This document shows positions 9,629 through 19,866 of a stretch of 35,334 nt of DNA, one piece after another (the stretch's first letter is position 1; every line of letters begins with the position of its first letter). The notes under the pieces were generated by a model. It did no database searches, was not told the DNA's origin, and worked only from the letters and a program-made list of their open reading frames with translations. The stretch is taken from positions 1-35,334 of the forward strand of contig WION01000543.1 of the NCBI GenBank assembly GCA_015039365.1, written 5' to 3'. This DNA is from Amanita rubescens. Taxonomy: Eukaryota; Basidiomycota; Agaricomycetes; Agaricales; Amanitaceae. The position numbers were made by a program, and so were the translations under genes.

Positions 9629-10080
9629 GTGCAACTCTCTAGTGTCACTCTGGCATCCTTACCTTCAGATCTACGCCCCCAACGCCCATTAACTAGTTTG
9701 CTTAGAATGTAAATCCCAATGGAAGAAGCTGAAAAGCAACTCGGCCTACTGAAAATTAGGCAGCTAATGTTCCGGAAGAACGCCCAATTACATGCGCATT
9801 CTCTCTCTTATTTTTCACGACGGATGCATACGATGAACGTTTATAATCAAAAGAATCTCCGAGTCAGGACTCCGGGGGGCGGTAACGCGCCAACAGGTTA
9901 AAAGATTCGGGCATGTTAAGAGCACGGCCCTAGACCTGAGCAAACGTTTTCCACATTACATTTTTCTCATAAAGGACGACTGCCGTAGAAACGTGTCGCT
10001 AAGCTCCGCAAACTTCCTGCCAAGAAGATGGGGACCCAGAGCGAGGGCCATTGGAAGAGGTGGGCGTGATGTGCCAAGAT
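9629..10080 (+). pseudogene. Heavily decayed array copy (G)
   Basis: The start codon is changed to GTG in GTGCAACTCTCTAGTGTCAC, and most of exon 1 is deleted. A CTTAG acceptor-like site and an exon-2-like stretch follow. The only clear coding remnant is around 9955-9990, where CATTACATTTTTCTCATAAA matches the Tyr-x-Val-Ile-x-x-Asp region of the intact copies. Stops and indels break every frame. A CTTAAAAGCGA promoter remnant precedes it at 9601. The ATG-started frame at 9719-9901 inside it looks accidental. Confidence 0.5.
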
Positions 10081-10226
10081 ATTATCCAAAGTGGATTACG
10101 GACGAAGGTTCGGTTAGGACGGCGAATGGCCAAATTTTCTCAACGAATCGTGCGTCACGGTCGTATTAGAGATGATGCACAACAGCGGAGCTGGTACTAA
10201 TTGCGACTCCGAGATCTACTACGCTC

Positions 10227-10246
10227 TTCAAGCTTCAAGCTTCAAG
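10227..10246 (+). repeat. Short tandem repeat of TTCAAGC
   Basis: TTCAAGCTTCAAGCTTCAAG is almost three units of a 7-base repeat between relic G and copy D. Its function is unknown. Confidence 0.6.
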
Positions 10247-10497
10247 TAGTGCTACTCAACTCAACGATCCACTCTCAAACTAAATGACTGGACGACAGAA
10301 ACAAGCCTGGCCGTGTAAGATCATGATCCAGACGACCAGTCACCGCCATACTGGCAAATTGTTTTTAGTCGTGAAGCTCCACGTTTGGTCGTCTCGCTGT
10401 CACCGTCGCATCATAATAATGATTTGAAACAATGCGCCATGTTCCGTTATATGACGAAACCAGGGGTCGTACGTTTAAAAGTGAACGGTTTCCTTCA

Positions 10498-10517
10498 TTC
10501 AACCCAGGCAGGCCCTC
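10498..10517 (+). promoter_or_regulatory. Conserved promoter box of the array, copy D
   Basis: The box TTCAACCCAGGCAGGCCCTC ends 25 bases before the ATG at 10543. TTTAAAAGTGAACGG lies about 25 bases further upstream. Confidence 0.6.
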
Positions 10518-10542
10518 GAACGATCTTTGAAAGATTCACAAC

Positions 10543-11036
10543 ATGCGACTCTCTATCATTTCCATCCTCCTCGTCTTCGTCTCCGCCGTATGGGCCTTAC
10601 CATCGCTCGCAAGGCATGATAATGATATTCAATCCATCTCTGTATGTCCATGCTACCTTGTGCCTCTCAACGTCCCGTTAATTACTTTTCGTAGAAACGA
10701 GCTGACCCCACAACAATTGCAGAACTTAAAAAACGACTTGGCGGATTGGCAGTTAGTTGGATCGATGTTGATATGCTCTGGGACCATCAGCGGGGCACTA
10801 AAATTGGAGGCACAATGGCTTATCCTTCATATCGAATGACAGATAAATACAACGGCGAAGATGCCATAATCGGAGGCATTTTTCCATATGGGAAGCTGGA
10901 GAATGAAATCGTCCAAGAAGTCATGCGTCTCGAAAAAGCGGGCAGGTTACGCGCATTTGCAGAGAATCCGGACGCAATGTCAGATAGGCATAGAACATAT
11001 CCACAGTACGTAGTGATCTTGGTGCCAAAAAAATGA
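10543..11036 (+). CDS. Secreted protein of the array family, copy D (C-terminally truncated)
   Basis: Exons are 10543-10641 and 10695-11036 (146 aa). The signal peptide (MRLSIISILLVFVSAVWA) is followed by a propeptide ending DIQSIS and, after a 53-base phase-0 intron, Lys-Arg-Ala-Asp, a Kex2-type site. The mature part aligns well with copy E: MLWDHQ, GTKIGG, YNGEDAIIGGI, EVMRLEKAGRLRAFAENP and PQYVVI. It then stops at a TGA (11034-11036) just after a run of seven A. The former intron 2 (donor 11083, acceptor 11131) and an exon-3 remnant are still visible downstream, so the C-terminal tail has been lost. It may be a shorter working protein or an early pseudogene. Confidence 0.65.
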
Positions 11037-11659
11037 GGGGAGCTTGATAAGGATTACCTGGAGTCGGCGGCTGGACCACGTTTGTAAGTGTGTCGGTTTG
11101 ATGGGCGGGATACGTACTGACATTTTTGTAGTGCCGCTTAGCTCGACAATCTACTTGAGGAAGACCCTGGGGAGTTATTTGAACGGTACCTAGCTCGTTC
11201 ACGCCATAGTACAGCGTTGAAACGTCAAAATTACAAAATTTAAATTACTATGACTTTTTTGCCCCAATGGTTGCGAAAAAATTAGTGAACGTTTCATTTA
11301 CGCCTTTCTAAGAACGACAACTCAGTGGTCATACTAAACACTTTTACTGGGTGAGAGCAAGGCGCTGAGGGCGCCACATATCGGTAGGTAGGAGACGGAT
11401 CGCGGTCCGTCGGTGTATAGTCTGGGGAGAGTTCAATGCTGCTTTCAATAAAATTGGCAGTAACGTCGGAGTGAAGAGCAGAAGGGTGACTTACATCGTC
11501 CAGGCATAGCTCTTTTTTCGGCGTATTTGATGCCGTGCACAGTGTAATTGCAGCCAATATCATCACTTCGCAAGGGACGCCACTGTCAACCGTATTTGAA
11601 GGCCAAGAAGTAAATGTTGAATGCCTGATTTTACTACCGCCCACTCATTCCTCTCTGTA

Positions 11660-11832
11660 TCGGCTCGCTTTATCTTCCTCCCCACCCAACTCTCCCAGCT
11701 CCTTCGCATACTCCGCGGCCCTTCCCCTCCTCCAATCCCTCCATCCAAACTGGACGTGGCCTTGAGTGGTATGAAGCGCGGCCATGTACGAATTACCCAG
11801 AAGAGAGGCGCGCGAACAACTTGAGCGCGAGT
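11660..11832 (+). pseudogene. Broken duplicate of the thioesterase-like gene, 5' part only
   Basis: The segment aligns with 7308-7540 of the thioesterase-like gene: GGCTCGCT, CCCCTCCTCCAATC, GAGTGGTATGAA and AATTACCCAGAAGAGAGGCG occur in the same order. I estimate about three quarters identity over the last 115 bases. Indels and a stop after TGGCCT break the frame, and the hotdog-encoding exons are absent. It lies directly upstream of array copy E. Confidence 0.65.
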
Positions 11833-12111
11833 GAGCACCAAGCTGAGCGTGTGACACGTGACTGCCGACCGTGAATGTAACGCTTGCCGCAAACGCCAGT
11901 TAGTGTTCGCGTCGCCTTCAACTCCCTTTCGTCCCTCGGCAGCGGTCTGTTCCTATTCTATCCCTCTTGACTACAACGCAAATTCCCGGGCAAGGCTGGA
12001 GGAGCGACCGTAACAAGCCGGGTCGCATTTGACGACCGGCTTATCAGTAGGTTCATTCGGACGCTATCGACTATCATTCGCGCCGTGTTCCATCATACCC
12101 CGAAACCCGAA

Positions 12112-12803
12112 GCACACCTCCGCCGTATGCGCCATACCGCTTGGTGCTACCGCTTCGAACATTCGACCCATCTCAGTATGTCTCTTGCTATCTTGCACCT
12201 ACAAAAGTTCCGTTAACAAATTTCTCCTAGAAACGAACTGTGCCAATTCCACGCACAATAGCAGAACTTATATTGCAACTTCAACATCTCGCAATTGGTT
12301 ATTCTGATCTAGAAATGTTCTGGGATCATAATTTGGGCGCTCAAATTGCAGGCGCCGAACATATTGATCCTGTACACAAACTTGGGGATCTATACAACGG
12401 TGAACCTGCCATAATCAAAGCAATTATTTCAGATCATATAACCGACGAAATGGTCATCCATAATGTCATTTATATGTCAAAAGCGGGCATGAAGTTACGC
12501 GCATTCGCAAAGAACAACAACCCTTCGTCAGGCTCTCCACGTTACTTGATCGTCATAGCAGACGATGGTTATCGTTCTACTTTTCGCCCTGACGACCTGC
12601 CACACGGTGTTAGCAGCGCTGATGTATCTAAGCTCCGTAAAAAGGCCGAGAGAAACATTGATCTTTGGCGACTAGCTTTGTGAGTACATTGGTTTGTCTT
12701 GCAGGATACCCGCCAACATTTTTTTTGTAGTCCTACGCAACACAACGATTTACTTAGGCCGACAGGGAAATCCAGGAACCCTTGGGAGATAGTCTTTGCT
12801 TGA
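12112..12803 (+). pseudogene. Array copy E: intact mature exons, 5' end deleted
   Basis: A remnant of exon 1 encodes the end of the signal and propeptide (SAVCAIPLGATASNIRPIS, ending at 12175). It lies directly behind an upstream CCCGAAACCCG string, so the promoter box, start codon and hydrophobic core are deleted. No in-frame ATG lies between the upstream stop at 12011 and exon 2. Exon 2 (12231-12679) opens Lys-Arg-Thr-Val and exon 3 (12731-12803, 73 bases) ends NPWEIVFA. Both are open, with introns of 55 and 51 bases. Motifs GAQIAG, YNGEPAIIKAI, HNVIYMSKAGMKLRAFAKN and LIVIADDGY represent the family best. The intact mature exons suggest a recent deletion, or rescue by an undetected upstream exon. 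Confidence 0.6.
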
Positions 12804-14050
12804 ACAATATATGGGTCGTTCACACCGTGCATCGTTATAGAGTTGAGAACCAGCCTGATCGGTAGCGTTTGAATGATTTATCGAAAGAAGGTTGTATGCG
12901 CGGCGCGGTAGGACTGGATTTGTTACTAATTGGAATTGGAATTGTGTTGCGGCTTCCAGTGCATTCCCATGCGGTTGGAGAGGAAATCGGTCACGATCTC
13001 TTTTCTGAAACACGCAATGAATGATGAATTTGTTGTTGGCTAGTGTAACGTGCCATGAGCTTGGTGGTAACAATAGCGACCGCAGCAGTCATCGGAAGTT
13101 CGCTGGAGATAGCGATGGCAAATAATCCCCATCCAGTCACATGTGGTATGTGTGACGCGGCTGGGTAGTGAGTAGTTGGTATACTACTCAACAACGTCCA
13201 ACTCACTGTTACTCAAGCCGCCGAACTCGCACCGGATTCGCACAAGAAACACATATACGTCATAGAACTATCACACATGCTGCATACTAAGCCTACCAAC
13301 GACATGGAATAGGCTGGTATTTGAACTTCTTGAAGCCTGCCCAGTACTAGTCCGACTTCAAAGTGCGTCCTCAGGCATCCTGGGCCGTAGGTCTCCTGAA
13401 GATGATACAACATCGGGTTTGCCTACGCGTGCTTAGAACTTTGGCCAGCGTACTCACATTGAACGGAGTAAGTTCATTGTGTCTCTACTCTACTCAACCT
13501 ATTTCTCCAAATTCACTAGGGAGAAATCAACAAAGTTGTTGAGAGGGTCAATGTTGTACTATGCCCGCGTCGGTGGCCAACTAGGGTATATGTCAGCCAT
13601 TTTTCATCTCTGCCGATTTGTTCATGAGACACCAACACCTCAAAACCACCATCAATGCCGATCGCGACGCCAACGTTAGCGGCAATGCAGATGTTTCCGA
13701 CACCGCATAACTTTCACTGATATACGAAAGATCCCGAAGTCACCCGTGCCATCAAATGAGGAAACATAATACACTCTAAAACCAAGCTGCTATGCCGCAA
13801 CGTTACCATCGTCGCGAATTAAATGAGTTTCGAAAGGCAACATCTTGAGCCAAATCCTTGAACATATCATAATCGTCTTTGTCCTCTTTATCAAATGTAG
13901 CGTCTGCACAGGTCATTAGATCACCACTGTAGATTTAGATACGCCCGTACCGCAATTTTCCACAAGAACGAAGCTGCCAGCTCCGCCCTTCGATTCGCAC
14001 TTTTCAACATGCTCCGAATAGTCAACGCCTGACGCATAATAAGCTAAAAG
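12804..14050. other. 3' flank of copy E and intergenic DNA
   Basis: About 180 bases after copy E resemble the flank of copy A (GGTAGCGTTTGAAT, TTGTATGCGC, GGTTGGAGAGGAAATCGG). Beyond about 13,000 I see no gene. Open frames on the minus strand at 12991-13206 and 13213-13413 lack an ATG start and recognisable motifs. A small hairpin is at 13169-13190. Confidence 0.45.
13169..13190. repeat. Perfect 8-base inverted repeat with 6-base loop
   Basis: TGAGTAGT and ACTACTCA flank TGGTAT. Nothing near it suggests a terminator or known site. Confidence 0.4.
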
Positions 14051-14669
14051 TCAAATATAAGGGGCCCACAGACCTTCTGGAAGAAATTTGGCATCAACAA
14101 AGATCTCGACCTCGCCGGCGGGGCTAAAATCCTCTGTGGGTTCGTCGCCGTCAAACCGTTGTTTCTCTTGCTTCTCTCCCACCTCTTTATCCTGCTCTTC
14201 GATGCCATGCACATCCATGACTCCCTCCGCTTCTTGGTTGGTCTCCTCGATAGATGTTAGACCGAATTCATGGATCCACCAAGGCTGTGGCTTGCTATAC
14301 CGTTCGGATACAGGGGAAAGAATGGCAGAAGTCCTTTTGTGCAGAAGGGAGGAAGTGGCTTGGTTATTAGCGTGGACAGTAATGGTTTTCATGGCAATGA
14401 AGCGTCTGTGGGCTTGTTTGGGGGATATACGGGACATCGCAAGGGTATCAGTAACGTTCCCAAAAGGAGCGGAAGCGGACCTGTTCGAAGTCGATGGCTG
14501 ACATTGCAACTTGGGCTGATATGGTCTCACCTTTTGGACTCTTTTTGACGACCAAGAGGGGACGGGCATACTGGTTTATAACTTCATGAAACGCTACGGC
14601 AAAAGTGATACCTTTGGCGCGCAGTTTCCGCGCCATTTTCAATACCGCATCGCGTCGGTGCATATCCAT
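14051..14669 (-). CDS. Unrecognised protein, three-exon model
   Basis: The model joins 14669-14531, 14480-14456 and 14405-14051 with two introns of exactly 50 bases (172 aa). The N-terminus is basic and partly amphipathic (RRDAVLKMARKLRAK), then GITFAVAFHEVINQYARPLL. The C-terminal half holds KPQPWWIHEFG, an acidic and Lys/Glu-rich stretch, and ends EIFVDAKFLPEGLWAPYI. The first donor (GTGAGA) is good and the second (GTTACT) is weaker; other joins are possible, including a single longer intron ending near 14350. The flanking exons look coding, but I do not recognise a family. The plus strand is also open in parts, which lowers confidence. Confidence 0.45.
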
Positions 14670-15604
14670 CGGCGAGTTCTCCCGCGCCTATAGATATTGC
14701 ACATCTGAACACACGTGTGTAAAACAAGAGAGTTCCAAGATATATATAATATTGACTGGAACGCGTAACAGTTGCACCTCACCCTCGTAGCCTCTCCCGC
14801 GAACCTCAGCTTAACCAAAACGAAGAGGTCCGTGAGCGGGGCTTAAGCGTTTGACACCAAACGGGCGCCCGGCCGGCGCATCGTGTTCAAAAACGGATCG
14901 GGCACGTTTCTTGGTTCTTGCAGCCAAATCACCACTGGATCATCAACCAAATATGCCGCCCAGCCTCAGCGGTGGGTAAGTATGCACTCTGAAAGTGACC
15001 GGAATAAAGGACATCGAAACTAGAAAAGTCCTGACATTTCACGCAAAACACGTAGGATACCCATCGTACCTGCGACAAGTTCTTCAGCCAGGGTTCCACT
15101 ACTGTGATCCTCAAGCCTGAGGCTTCTTGAAACATCTATGCATATTATAGTCGCACGCACACGTTATGTCGCATAAACTCAACAAATGTGGTCATTATGA
15201 TTTCTCCATTCTCTAGTTCCCTTTCTGGGGTTGATGGCATTCTAGGGCGCGAGGCGTTAATGTCATTGCATACTATCGTCCGAAATTTAGTGGATTCTTT
15301 AGGTTGAAAGAGGAAGCGGATAGGGATAGATCGGCTATTGAGCTTCGGATCCGCTCCGAGGGACGGAGAGATGACACGTCACAGCAATTTCTTTTTGAGC
15401 AAATGTCTATTCAGTGTCTATTAATTATATTGCATGAGTGGGGTGTGCAGTATGGTTGAGTGACATGCGATGAAATATTAGTATAAAGGTATTTAGCAGA
15501 TCCCATAACAAACTTTTGGAGCAGCGTATGCGGATTGTATCTCTCATTTAGCTGAGGAGAACATGAATGAAAACGTCCTCAAGACCCCAGAAAGTGCCAC
15601 CTGT
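14670..15604. other. Intergenic region
   Basis: A TATATATAATATTG string at 14740-14753 could serve as an A/T-rich promoter for the gene at 14669. The remainder, up to the end of HSP10, holds only short frames without motifs. Confidence 0.4.
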
Positions 15605-16140
15605 TCACTCTTGAATCTTGGCGAGAACATCACTATCTTTAAAGACGGCGTATTCCTACACATACGTGCGTGACGCGCGAGACAAGAAAATTCTATCAGC
15701 ATTCGGAAGTTAAAAACGCGTCAGAAAACCATACCTCATCACCCAACTTGATCGCGTTACCTCCCCAACTAGGAAGCAGTACCCGATCACCAGCCTTGAC
15801 CTGCGTAGGCACAATCATTCCGTCTTTTCCAGGAGCTCCTGGGCCAACTGAAATGACTGTCGCCTCCGGGAGAGGAGTGTTGGTCGCTGAGGATGGGAGG
15901 AAGATGCCCGACGCGGTTTTCTGGTTGGAATAAGCAGCGAAGGCAAGTTTATTCGATACTAGTAGGTTTGAGAGTGAGCCTGGCGAGTGGAATGACTTAC
16001 CACCTCAGGCTTGAAACGTTGGACCACGATGCGGTCGAGAAGGGGTATAACAGACCGAATGGATTTGAAAGTTGCCTGGGCAGCCTATCCAAGTGATATT
16101 GAGTCCCGAGGGATTTGAAGGAGAGAGGGTTCCGTACCAT
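15605..16140 (-). CDS. HSP10: Mitochondrial 10 kDa chaperonin (HSP10/GroES)
   Basis: Exons are 16140-16138 (the ATG alone), 16084-16001, 15920-15735 and 15655-15605 (107 aa), a normal HSP10 length. It forms the lid of the mitochondrial chaperonin, capping the HSP60 ring during protein folding in the matrix. Family features in order: PLLDRIVVQR, KTASGIFLP, the mobile-loop region, VGPGAPGKDG, VKAGDRVLLPSWGG (the roof and beta-barrel signature) and EYAVFKDSDVLAKIQE at the end. The first intron falls directly after the start codon. Introns are 53, 80 and 79 bases, somewhat longer than elsewhere in the window. I see no perfect heat-shock element upstream; a repeated GTGAC motif at about 16187-16210 is present. 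Confidence 0.95.
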
Positions 16141-16348
16141 AGTGTAGGATGTGCAACCGTGGCGAAAAGTTATTCGATCACAACCGACGTGACGCGCGTG
16201 ACATGTGACATATGTAGTGAGAAATGGCAGTTTTCAACTTAGAAGACGATCTCAACTACATTAAGAAATATCAGGGTCATTCTACGTCAAAAGAATTAGG
16301 TGCAGCATCCCATAGGAATGCGTATGTGGCTAAGGTTTCCCCACGCCT

Positions 16349-16772
16349 TTATTTAAATAAACGAATCCCCCATAACTTCTTGGTGGAGATCGCAACCAGT
16401 CCCAACAGGTCGCGGATTTCCTCGTGATATTCACGGATCCACTTTATCGGCGTGGATGTACAAGAATAGGCATCACGACTTGAGATGCCTTCAACGGTTC
16501 CGATGTTCAACGAAACAGGCCTGGGCCTCGTCTCCTCCAGCTCTTCATTCAAAACATCCCGTTAAAGCTACAGAAATAATCGGTTTCTCAGGGACTCGCT
16601 GAAATAGGTTGCGCTCGGGCCCATACAAATCTGTTGAAACATCTATTGTTCGCATCAAGTCGCTTGCCGCATGGCGTCCAGGCTCTCCGTGTCTGCATTT
16701 GAACTTGGACTCGCGAAATGAACGAGGGTGAACTCGGAGATTACATGGTCCGTACCATTGAATGTATTTCAC
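16349..16772 (-). pseudogene. Possible frameshifted coding remnant
   Basis: Two minus-strand frames abut with a one-base shift near 16555. The upstream one reads from about 16772 (HGEPGRHAASDLMRTIDVST, then VPEKPIISVALTG). The downstream one continues VLNEELEETRPRPVSLNIGT and ends STKKLWGIRLFK at 16349. Together they read like one protein interrupted by a single inserted base. I do not recognise the family, no ATG opens the upstream frame, and the plus strand is partly open too. Confidence 0.25.
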
Positions 16773-19700
16773 ATTGCTCTAGATGTTGTGGATCTGCGGT
16801 TAAACGCAGATCAGTCTCCGGCTCCGATTTTTAAATTGTTTCTCTTGTCTCCCGGAGCAGGAGAAATTGGCCTCTGTTTTTTATAACGATCAATTGCGAG
16901 GCCGGACCAAAGTGACCTTCAAGTTCCAAGTCGACACGAAGAGTTACGTAAAACGTATTCTGAAACCCGCTGAAGTGACACTATCTTGCAATTGATGGCG
17001 GGACATCTCGGGAAGGAGCATGGCAACAGATCGCAGATAAAATACTAGTCCATAGTTCGAGAAATTTGAGCAATATAATTTCTAGGGGATTTCAGAATCG
17101 CAGTACATCCAAAAATTCAGGAAGCCCAACGCCACGATGTTTGGACTGTAGAGCCTTGCTAGTTTTCATGCGCCACTGATACTAGTTCCAGATTGGCGAT
17201 GTCGGCGTTTCGGGACCACCAGGCAGCTTAATGAAATGAGTGGGATAAGTACTCCATTTCTACTAGCGCTTTTGCGGAGATCTGAGTCGTTGCAGAGCCT
17301 CCTGGATTGTGTTCGCCGATACCAAACCTTTAGGGTTATATCAGAGGTTTTATCGACGACAAACCATTAAGGAATTATTTCCATCACAGATGCACCGAGC
17401 ATTCTGGGTCGGGCCAGAGCGGGTCAGTTGGTTTGTTCAGTTTGACGCTGTCAATATGAAGCACTTGAAGGAAACGATTGCAGAGACCAATCACGGTTAT
17501 CATCATAAGGCACTGACTCACATATTTGCGACATATTGGCTTGAACTTAATCCTTCGTGTCGTGTTACTGCCAACGGATCATAGAAATGGCGAACGTCTG
17601 GTCGGAAGTCACGTCACGTCCTCTTGTACTATTCCGACTACGCATCGGGGCCCAGAACCAGTCTCTGCGCCATCTCTGGCCATCAGAAGCACTTTGTTAC
17701 GTGTTACAGGGCATGAGTCAAAGGAGATGTTGGCCGCTGGGGGGCGGGTTGAAAGGGACCGTAGTCCAACGTTGAAAGGCCACACATTTTTTAAACCAAC
17801 CAAGCTGCGTCCTTGAGAAACGTGCGACAAATCATCAGGAGCACCGCTAATCTCGCTATCTATCTCGTTCTCTCCGTTCCGAAACACCGGACCCTGTCGG
17901 ACTCGTAAGCAAAGAAGTTCTTCCTTCTGTCTCAAGGCCTTCCACTCTCCGTAGGTGTAATCATGTAAGCCAATTGTGACACGGCAGCTGAGAGAAACCT
18001 TCAAGTTCTATTTTGTGGACCTTTTGCAAAAGTGCGTGGCATCTTTGATGAAAGAGGTTTTTAAAAGTCTCTAACACAATGCATACTATATAGTTTCCGA
18101 GTCATGGAACGATATGCCGCCGCCACATCGTGCCCTTGCCATAGATTCAGCCGGTACCTGAGCGAGTTGGTCGGATTCAATGGTAAAACTACACGCCCGG
18201 ATATAGCAGCCACCACGATATACTATCCCTGACAAGACGTCTGTCAAATGCTTGGGACTTCAAGAACACCAACGCATGGATCCGTATTTGGCACGAGGCG
18301 CATCAAAGTAGAACCGAACATTGAATGGAAATAACACGTCATTTGTAAACCCATTCAGCAACCGGGCCTTTGTATCGTGCGACTAGAATAGCTAAAGACA
18401 ATGGATAGGAAGACGGCGTCCGGAGACATCGCTCGGTCTGACAAGTAGGCTTAAGGCGCCACCGAAGCAAAAAGATCTCATTTAAACGGTATGGTCATAA
18501 ACTATTTTGCGGTTTCCGCCGGGTTCTAAAAGAAGCTTTAGCTCAGTGGGAAAAGTGAATACATACGAGCCGTTCGCTTTTTTCTTATAAATTAAGGTTT
18601 GCTTCAGGTACACGTCGATGCACTCGACATTATAGCTTCGTGCAGATCATATGTTAAGTTCAAAGCGTTTTATTGTGGCCAACCGAGTCGGACATTGTGC
18701 TTGTTTCAAGGATGGCGTGTGCACGGAGGCGATTGATAAACCGAAGCCCGCGGACCCTATTGGGTCAGAAGCCGCTCTGACTGCTCCTTAAACGGCAGAA
18801 GAGATGTAAAGCATAACGGGATAACATGAGGCAAAAAGCTGCAAATGCTGGTCATCCAGGGCCAGGCGCTTCATGATAACGGCTCAGTATCAAAGTAAGG
18901 ATTTCAGGATCGTACATGTATTTGTGATCCACGCGCTCATGTACTGAAACAAAACCCAACCTACAAGGTCCTCGCGTCATGGATTTCTTTATGTGTACTG
19001 TTTTGAACGGCTAAACAACGCATATTTATCTTTTTACCGCTAACTCAGGTCAACGCTCCCCACTGAATGGTGGCGTCAGCGGCGGAACCTGCCAAGACCT
19101 GCCTACAATGGCATTTGGGCCACTGACGTCTGCGTGGGATCACCGCACCAAATACTGGCCGCTGCTGCCAGGGTGAGCTTATTCCAGAACACCATCACGG
19201 CGATTTGCCCAGAGCACCCGAATTGCCTGATGGCTATTTTTGTCGACCTGATACAGCAGCTGAGCTAAGGTGCACAGGTTGAGCATGGACGTGGCGGGTC
19301 AAACGGAAGTCATTTTGGAGTCGTGGCACCAGCGCATCGAAACTTATGTTATTTGTATCAGCCATAAAGAATGGCCCCCGAACATGTGGTGTGATGGATG
19401 TTTCGCTGGAGAAGAAACGTGATGCAACCAAATTATTGCTCGTAACAGCGCCGAATATTTGCTTGAACTCATCTCAGTTGAGCACATTCGGTTTTCGTTC
19501 TCCCATATTGGACCAGATATGGTTAGCATAAGACCCGTTCATTATACATATAGTCAAAAAATACAAGACCCGCGTTCAAAGAATTTTGCCGCCCATGTAC
19601 AATGCGGCCGCGAAAAATTCCATGGGGAGTTTCAACTTGACAGAGCCGATCCGGCACGTACGGCGAATGGGCTTACCGAACTGAAAAAACACCATAAAAC

Positions 19701-19866
19701 AGGGGCCAAATTAAGGATATGGACTCGGACCGCCCTGGAAACATGATGCTGTGTTGATATTGATCAAACTAAAATATTTTCACCACGAACCGTCATGGAT
19801 CGTGATTCACAAATCTCGACATGATTGGGAATATTAATTTTGAACATTCACTCCTCCCTCTTTCTT
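16773..19866. other. Long gene-poor stretch
   Basis: About 3 kb without a supported gene. Two plus-strand frames deserve mention: 17309-17584 (opens at GTG, includes WVGPERVSWFVQFDAVNMKH) and 19459-19746 (opens at TTG, includes HVQCGREKFHGEFQLDRAD). Neither has an ATG at its start, splice support or a recognised motif. No transposon ends or tRNA were recognised. Confidence 0.4.

Noticed and set aside
11294..11892. Open minus-strand frames around the thioesterase fragment
   Set aside because: They run antisense to sequence that aligns with the thioesterase gene and show no motifs.
17309..17584. Plus-strand frame with coding-like composition
   Set aside because: It opens at GTG in a region without other gene signals, and no splice-compatible exon or homology was found. 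Noted in the gene-poor stretch but not called.
17609..18004. Minus-strand frame of 131 codons
   Set aside because: It opens at TTG with no ATG until near its end, and has no motif or intron support.
18530..18590. tRNA-like string (AGCTCAGTGG followed by GTTCG)
   Set aside because: The acceptor, anticodon and T stems do not pair, and the spacing is wrong for a tRNA.
19459..19746. Plus-strand frame that faintly recalls the array family (a Gly-Ala-Lys-Leu-Arg string)
   Set aside because: The resemblance is limited to a few residues, with no signal exon, intron 1 or promoter box upstream.
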